From Gemmatimonadaceae bacterium (GTDB taxonomy: Bacteria > Gemmatimonadota > Gemmatimonadetes > Gemmatimonadales > Gemmatimonadaceae), in NCBI GenBank assembly GCA_040882285.1, contig JBBEBQ010000020.1, positions 1 to 64,000 of the forward strand: a DNA stretch of 64,000 nucleotides, written 5' to 3'. Shown here one piece after another: positions 59,625 to 64,000 of this stretch (positions are counted from its first letter, which is position 1; the number at the start of each line of letters is the position of its first letter). Position numbers and translations under genes: made by a program. Below the pieces are notes generated by a model. That model did no database searches, had not been told where the DNA came from, and saw only the letters and a program-made list of their open reading frames with translations.

Positions 59625-59672
59625 GCATTCCACCTTGGAGGGTTGCCGTCCGATATCTTGCTCAGCGGATTC

Positions 59673-59701
59673 TTGCTCCCGAGCCGCCTCGCTACTATAG
59701 T
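59673..59701 (+). promoter_or_regulatory. metH promoter
   Basis: TTGCTC (59673-59678) and TATAGT (59696-59701) with 17-base spacing; transcript start near 59708, giving a leader of about 117 bases with a structured region. Confidence 0.55.
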
Positions 59702-59730
59702 TGTAGAGCAGCACGACATTTCGAAAGCCC

Positions 59731-59812
59731 GTGGCGATTTCAGGCAAATTGCGGCCACGTTAAACAACCGCTAAAGCGCCACGCCCGGCGCACTTAGCGC
59801 CCGGGCTTTTTT
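59731..59812 (+). promoter_or_regulatory. putative SAM-II/SAM-V-like riboswitch with terminator in the metH leader
   Basis: A P1-like stem GTGGC/GCCAC (59731-59735, 59754-59758) encloses GATTTCAGGCAAATTGCG; after it comes GTTAAA (59759-59764) and GCTAAA (59770-59775). SAM-II aptamers show GAUUUAA in the P1 loop and then GAUAAA and GCUAAA after P1, in the same order. Possible pseudoknot pairs are GGC/GCC and TTG/CAA. Then an intrinsic terminator: GCCCGGCGC/GCGCCCGGGC (59783-59791, 59797-59806) followed by six Ts. No + strand gene ends nearby, so this terminator controls metH itself. The GCGCC part of the aptamer tail could also pair with GGCGC as an antiterminator. Confidence 0.4.
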
Positions 59813-59825
59813 CATTTTTGAGACC

Positions 59826-62800
59826 ATGCGAGTGCCAGACATAAAGCTCCCGTACCTCGAAGCCCTCGACCGCCGCGTCCTCGTGTACGACGGCGCGATG
59901 GGGACCAACATCCAGCGCCACAACCTGACCGCCGATGACTTCGGCGGGAAGGAGCTGGAGGGGTGCAACGACTACCTGATCCTCAAGCGCCCGGACGTCA
60001 TCCAGGGGATCCACGAGTCGTTCCTCGCGGTCGGCTGCGACGTCGTGGAGACGTGCACCTTCCAGTCGACACCCCGCCGGCTGGCGGAGTGGGGACTCGG
60101 CGACAAGGTGCGCGAGATCAACGTCGAAGGCGCGAAGCTCGCCCGCGCGGCGTGTGACAAGTTCGCCACGCCCGACCGTCCGCGGTTCGTCGCGGGCTCG
60201 ATGGGCCCGACAGGCATGCTCCCGTCGAGCTCGGATCCGGCGCTGTCGCAAATCACCTTCGAAGAGCTGGCCGAGAATTACTACGAGCAGGCCAAGTACC
60301 TCGTCGAAGGCGGCGTGGACGTCCTGCTCATCGAGACTTCGCAAGACATCCTCGAGGTGAAGGCGGCGGTGACCGGCGTCGAGCGCCTGTTCGCGGAGCT
60401 CGGCAAACGCGTCGTCCTCCAGGTCCAGATCACGCTCGACACCAGCGGGCGCATGCTGCTCGGCACCGACATCGCCAGCGCGATGACGACGCTCGAAGCG
60501 CTGAACGTGGACGTCATCGGGCTCAACTGCTCCACGGGTCCGGAGCACATGCGCGAGCCGATCCGCTACCTCAGCGAGCACGCGACGCTGCCGATCTCGG
60601 TCATTCCCAACGCCGGCCTGCCGCTGAATACCGGAACCGGCGAGGCGATCTATCCGCTCGAGCCGGCGCCGATGGCGGAAGCGCTGTCCGAATTCGTGCG
60701 CGAGTTCGGCGTGCGCGTCGTCGGCGGCTGCTGCGGCACTACGCCCGAGCACCTCGAGAAGATCGTCGGCGCCGTGCGCGACGCGGAGAAGTCCGCAGTG
60801 CGGCCGGAGACGAACGGCAAGCGGCACGTGCCGCGCGTCAGCTCCGCGATGCGCGCGATCACGCTGCACCAGGACCCGCCGCCGCTGCTCGTGGGCGAGC
60901 GCGTGAACTCGCAGGGCTCGCGCAAGGTCAAGCGCCTGCTGCTCGCCGACGATTACGAAGGCATTCTCGACGTCGCGCGCGACCAGGTGGACTCGGGCGC
61001 GCACGTGCTCGACGTGTGCGTCGCGCTCACCGAGCGCGCGGACGAAGCCGAGCAGATGTCGAAGGTGGTCAAGCTGCTGTCCATGAGCGTCGAGACGCCG
61101 CTGGTGATCGACTCCACCGAAGCCGACGTCATCGCCGCCGCGCTGGAGCACGTCCCCGGCCGCGCGATCGTCAACTCCATCAACATGGAGAACGGCCGCA
61201 AGCGGATCGATTCGGTCGTGCCGCTCGTAAAGAAGCACGGAGCCGCGGTGATCGCGCTCACGATCGACGAGATCGGCATGGCCAAGACCAAAGAGCGGAA
61301 GCTCGAGGTCGCGAAGAAGATCTACGACATCGTAGTCGGCGAGTACGGCCTCGCGCCGGAAGATCTCATCTACGACGCGCTCACGTTCACGCTCGCCACC
61401 GGCGACGCGGAGTGGATCGACTCCGGGCACGAGACCATCGAAGGAATCCGCCTCATCAAGCGCGAGCTGCCGGGTGTCTCCACTATACTCGGCGTCTCCA
61501 ACGTGTCCTTCGGGCTCACGGTCGAAGCGCGAGCCGTGCTCAACTCCGTCTTCCTGCACCACTGCGTGCAGGCGGGATTGGACGCGGCGATCGTGAACCC
61601 CGCGCACATCCATCCGTACGCGGAGATCTCGCAGGAAGAGCGCGCGCTGGCCGACGACCTCGTCTTCAACAAGCGGGAAGACGCTCTCCAGCGATTCATC
61701 GAATACTTCGCGGCGCTCGGCGGTGACGGCGCCACCGAGGCCGTCGAGAAGGAGGATCCCACCGCGGGCATGTCGGTGGACGAGCAAATCCACTGGATGA
61801 TCGTGCACCGCAAGAAGGAAGGAATCGAAGCGCAGCTCGACGAAGCCGGAGTGCGCGAGAACCCCGTGCGGGTGCTCAATGAAGTGCTGCTCCCCGCGAT
61901 GAAGGACGTCGGCGACAAGTTCGGCGCGGGCGAGCTCATCCTGCCCTTCGTGCTCCAGTCCGCTGAAGTCATGAAGAAAGCAGTCAAGCACCTCGAGCAG
62001 TTCCTGGAGAAGGCGGAAGGCTACACCAAGGGCAAGGTCGTGCTCGCGACCGTGTACGGCGACGTGCACGACATCGGCAAGTCGCTCGTCAACACGATCC
62101 TGTCGAACAACGGCTACACGGTGTTCGACCTCGGCAAGCAGGTTCCCGTCAACACGATCCTCGAGAAAGCGGAGGAGGTAGGCGCGGACGCGATCGGGCT
62201 GAGCGCGCTGCTCGTGTCCACGTCCAAGCAGATGCCGCTGTGCGTGAAGGAGCTCGACAAGCGCGGGATGAAGATCCCGGTGCTGATCGGCGGCGCCGCG
62301 ATCAACCGCAGGTTCGGCCGCCGCGCGCTGTTCGTCGAGGGCGAGCGCGCGTTCGACGCGGGCGTCTTCTACTGCAAGGACGCGTTCGAGGGGCTGGAGA
62401 CGATGGACGTCCTCCAGGACGGGAACAAGCGCGCGCAGTTCATCGCGAAGAACCTCGACGACGCGAAGAACGACGTGTTTCTGCGGACGACGGTCGGCAA
62501 GGACATCGCCGTGGGCGACGCCGCCGGCGCGCGCAGCGACGTCACGTCCGGCAATCCGGTGCCGCGCCCTCCGTTCTGGGGCACGCGCGTGCTGCGCGAC
62601 ATCCCGCTCGACGAAGTGTTCGAGCTGCTCGACCTGGACGAGCTGTACCGGCTGCAGTGGGGCGCGCGCGGATCGGGCGAGCAGTACAAGGCCACCGTGA
62701 AGAACGAATTCGAGCCGACGCTCGCGCGGCTCAAGGCCGACGCGGCCGCGCGCAAATGGCTGGAGCCGCGGGCGGTGTACGGCTATTTCCCGGTGCAGTC

Positions 62801-63368
62801 CGTGGGCAACGACATCATCGTGTACGATCCGGCCGCGTACCAGAGCGACGGCGGCTCGCTGCGCGAGATCGCGCGCTTCCACTTCCCGCGCATGGTCGGC
62901 CGCGAGCGGCTCTGCCTCGCGGATTATTTCCGCTCCAGCGAGAGCGGCGACGTGGACGTGGCCGCGCTTCAGATAGTGACGGTCGGCGATGCGGCGAGCC
63001 GCGAGTTCGACAGGTTGCAGTCGGCCAACGAATACTCCGAGGCGTACTACACGCACGGGCTCGGCGTCGAGACCGCCGAGGCCGTCGCGGAATGGATGCA
63101 CCGGCGGATCCAGCACGAGCTCGGGCTCGACACCGGCAAGCGTTACTCCTGGGGCTACGGCGCGTGCCCGGACCTCGACGACCACGCCACGGTATTCAAG
63201 CTGCTCCCCGCTACTGAAGCGCTCGGGATGGGGCTGACGGAATCGTTCCAGCTGTTGCCCGAGCAGTCCACGGCCGCGATCATCGTGCACCACCCGGAGG
63301 CGAAGTACTACGCCGTGCGCGGCGCGGCCGACGCACCCGCCGGCGAGCCGGAGACCGCCGTTGTCTGA
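59826..63368 (+). CDS. metH: methionine synthase, cobalamin-dependent
   Basis: 1180 residues, all four MetH modules in order: homocysteine-binding ('VYDGAMGTNIQ', C-cluster 'VGGCCGTTPEHL'; residues 1-330), pterin-binding ('LLVGERVNSQGSRKVKRLL'; 350-640), B12-binding ('VYGDVHDIGKSLVNTILSNNGY' with the cobalt-ligand His in DxHxxG; 740-880), and the SAM-activation domain ('GYGACPDLDDHATVF'; 960-1170). Transfers methyl from 5-methyl-THF to homocysteine. PduO in this window handles the cobalamin cofactor. Leader as above. Confidence 0.97.
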   Translation: MRVPDIKLPYLEALDRRVLVYDGAMGTNIQRHNLTADDFGGKELEGCNDYLILKRPDVIQGIHESFLAVGCDVVETCTFQSTPRRLAEWGLGDKVREINVEGAKLARAACDKFATPDRPRFVAGSMGPTGMLPSSSDPALSQITFEELAENYYEQAKYLVEGGVDVLLIETSQDILEVKAAVTGVERLFAELGKRVVLQVQITLDTSGRMLLGTDIASAMTTLEALNVDVIGLNCSTGPEHMREPIRYLSEHATLPISVIPNAGLPLNTGTGEAIYPLEPAPMAEALSEFVREFGVRVVGGCCGTTPEHLEKIVGAVRDAEKSAVRPETNGKRHVPRVSSAMRAITLHQDPPPLLVGERVNSQGSRKVKRLLLADDYEGILDVARDQVDSGAHVLDVCVALTERADEAEQMSKVVKLLSMSVETPLVIDSTEADVIAAALEHVPGRAIVNSINMENGRKRIDSVVPLVKKHGAAVIALTIDEIGMAKTKERKLEVAKKIYDIVVGEYGLAPEDLIYDALTFTLATGDAEWIDSGHETIEGIRLIKRELPGVSTILGVSNVSFGLTVEARAVLNSVFLHHCVQAGLDAAIVNPAHIHPYAEISQEERALADDLVFNKREDALQRFIEYFAALGGDGATEAVEKEDPTAGMSVDEQIHWMIVHRKKEGIEAQLDEAGVRENPVRVLNEVLLPAMKDVGDKFGAGELILPFVLQSAEVMKKAVKHLEQFLEKAEGYTKGKVVLATVYGDVHDIGKSLVNTILSNNGYTVFDLGKQVPVNTILEKAEEVGADAIGLSALLVSTSKQMPLCVKELDKRGMKIPVLIGGAAINRRFGRRALFVEGERAFDAGVFYCKDAFEGLETMDVLQDGNKRAQFIAKNLDDAKNDVFLRTTVGKDIAVGDAAGARSDVTSGNPVPRPPFWGTRVLRDIPLDEVFELLDLDELYRLQWGARGSGEQYKATVKNEFEPTLARLKADAAARKWLEPRAVYGYFPVQSVGNDIIVYDPAAYQSDGGSLREIARFHFPRMVGRERLCLADYFRSSESGDVDVAALQIVTVGDAASREFDRLQSANEYSEAYYTHGLGVETAEAVAEWMHRRIQHELGLDTGKRYSWGYGACPDLDDHATVFKLLPATEALGMGLTESFQLLPEQSTAAIIVHHPEAKYYAVRGAADAPAGEPETAVV

Positions 63369-64000
63369 CGACGCCAAGCTCGCCCGCCTGCTCGACCCGC
63401 TGCAGGTCGTCGTGTTCGACGGCGCGATGGGCACACAGCTGTACGCCAAGGGCGTGTTCATCAATCAGTGCTATGATGAGCTGAACCTGCGCGCGCCCGA
63501 TCTCGTGCGCGCGGTGCACCGGTCATACGTGGACGCGGGCGCCGAAGTGATCGAGACCAATACGTTCGGCGCGAACCGGCTCAAGCTCTCGCAGTTCGGG
63601 CTCGGGGGGCAGGTCGCGGAGATCAACGAAGCCGCGGCGAAGCTCGCAGTCGAGGCCGGCGAAGGCGACGTCCTCGTCGCCGGCGCGGTCGGTCCGCTTG
63701 GCGTGCGGCTCGAGCCGTACGGACCGACCGGCATCGACGAGGCGCGCGCGGCGTTCGCCGAGCAGATGCGCGGGCTCGTCGCGGGCGGCGTGGATCTGTT
63801 TCTGCTCGAGACGTTCGCCGACGTGCACGAGATCGAGCAGGCCATGCTCGCCGCGCGCGAGGTGGACCGCGACATGCCCGTCATCGCGCAGATGACGATC
63901 GGGACCGACTGCCTGACGCCGTACGGCGTGAGCGCCGCGGACGTGGCGAAAGCGCTGGACGCGTTCGGCGCGGACATCATCGGGCTCAACTGCTCGGTCG
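63361..64000 (+). CDS. homocysteine S-methyltransferase domain protein, probably fused to methylenetetrahydrofolate reductase (partial)
   Basis: The frame opens at TTG 63361 (8-base overlap with metH stop) and runs to the window end with 213 codons. 'QVVVFDGAMGTQLYAKGVF', 'DAGAEVIETNTFGANRLKLS' and 'VAGAVGPLGVRLEPYG' are homocysteine-methyltransferase family segments. This type is usually the N-terminal half of a bifunctional Hcy methyltransferase/MTHFR. The reductase half, which would make 5-methyl-THF for metH, would lie past the window. No ATG is available near the start. Confidence 0.75.
   Translation, partial: MSDDAKLARLLDPLQVVVFDGAMGTQLYAKGVFINQCYDELNLRAPDLVRAVHRSYVDAGAEVIETNTFGANRLKLSQFGLGGQVAEINEAAAKLAVEAGEGDVLVAGAVGPLGVRLEPYGPTGIDEARAAFAEQMRGLVAGGVDLFLLETFADVHEIEQAMLAAREVDRDMPVIAQMTIGTDCLTPYGVSAADVAKALDAFGADIIGLNCSV

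Noticed and set aside
59702-59825. A cobalamin riboswitch before metH
   Set aside because: No B12-box-like sequence is present; the order of short motifs fits SAM-II/SAM-V better.

Overview
The window reads as a chromosomal segment of a high-GC, diderm, soil-type bacterium, most probably a member of the Gemmatimonadota or a close relative. This is an inference: it rests on a short region-1.1-less principal-type sigma factor, a SusC/SusD pair in a high-GC background, TamA/TamB and heptose-epimerase genes that imply an outer membrane with LPS, many GTG/TTG starts, and start codons placed directly after a -10 box. No rRNA, tRNA, CRISPR array or prophage was seen.

Layout. 1-6422 (-): a small membrane protein, a TamA/BamA-like Omp85 protein and a TamB-like protein cut by the window edge. 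6490-9039 (+): an oligopeptide-type ABC binding lipoprotein and one permease, without the rest of the transporter. 9159-14531 (-): a thioesterase followed by what I read as a decayed integron: two attC-like sites (9768-9859, 11798-11908), two unusually large cassette genes for exported beta-propeller proteins, an attI-like core (13846-13852) and a 5'-truncated, frameshifted integron-type tyrosine recombinase. 14532-18057: ferredoxin-NADP reductase, PduO-type adenosyltransferase, AroB, a 3D-domain protein and a tiny two-helix membrane protein. 18253-25049 (+): sigma factor, then an overlapping lipid kinase-glcD-glcE-glcF-ygfZ operon. 25134-28187: small lipoprotein, MoxR-like AAA ATPase, GNAT, cytidylate-kinase-like protein. 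28311-32965: SusC/SusD pair and a YHS protein. 33077-41134: error-prone repair set dnaE2, imuB and imuA with two near-identical promoter/operators, interspersed with hldD, trpF and a nucleotidyltransferase pair. 41216-48308: MgtC-like, lipoprotein, EF-G-like GTPase with an altered G4 motif, DUF2784, DUF411, a Tat-exported aminotransferase, TerC and a half-size TauE/SafE. 48525-59624: MFS exporter, VWA protein, citrate synthase, prolyl oligopeptidase, YggT, DUF4350-like, serine hydrolase, PspC and small proteins. 59673-64000 (+): promoter, a leader resembling a SAM-II/SAM-V riboswitch with an intrinsic terminator, metH, and the start of a second homocysteine methyltransferase gene.

Three themes deserve attention. 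First, the integron remnant: cassettes lie on the 3' side of the integrase and on the same strand, the reverse of the class 1 arrangement. Second, an SOS-type mutasome regulon: dnaE2 and imuA share a promoter in which a TTCGGG direct repeat (11-bp period) sits between -35 and -10, and the start codon follows the -10 by six bases. Third, a family of intergenic arrays with a strict 7-bp period but a different heptamer at different loci, often arranged as inverted arms that begin at a stop codon and end at the next start codon. Cofactor genes also cohere: PduO makes the adenosyl form of cobalamin, while MetH uses methylcobalamin and YgfZ/GcvT-like and homocysteine methyltransferase genes belong to folate and one-carbon metabolism.
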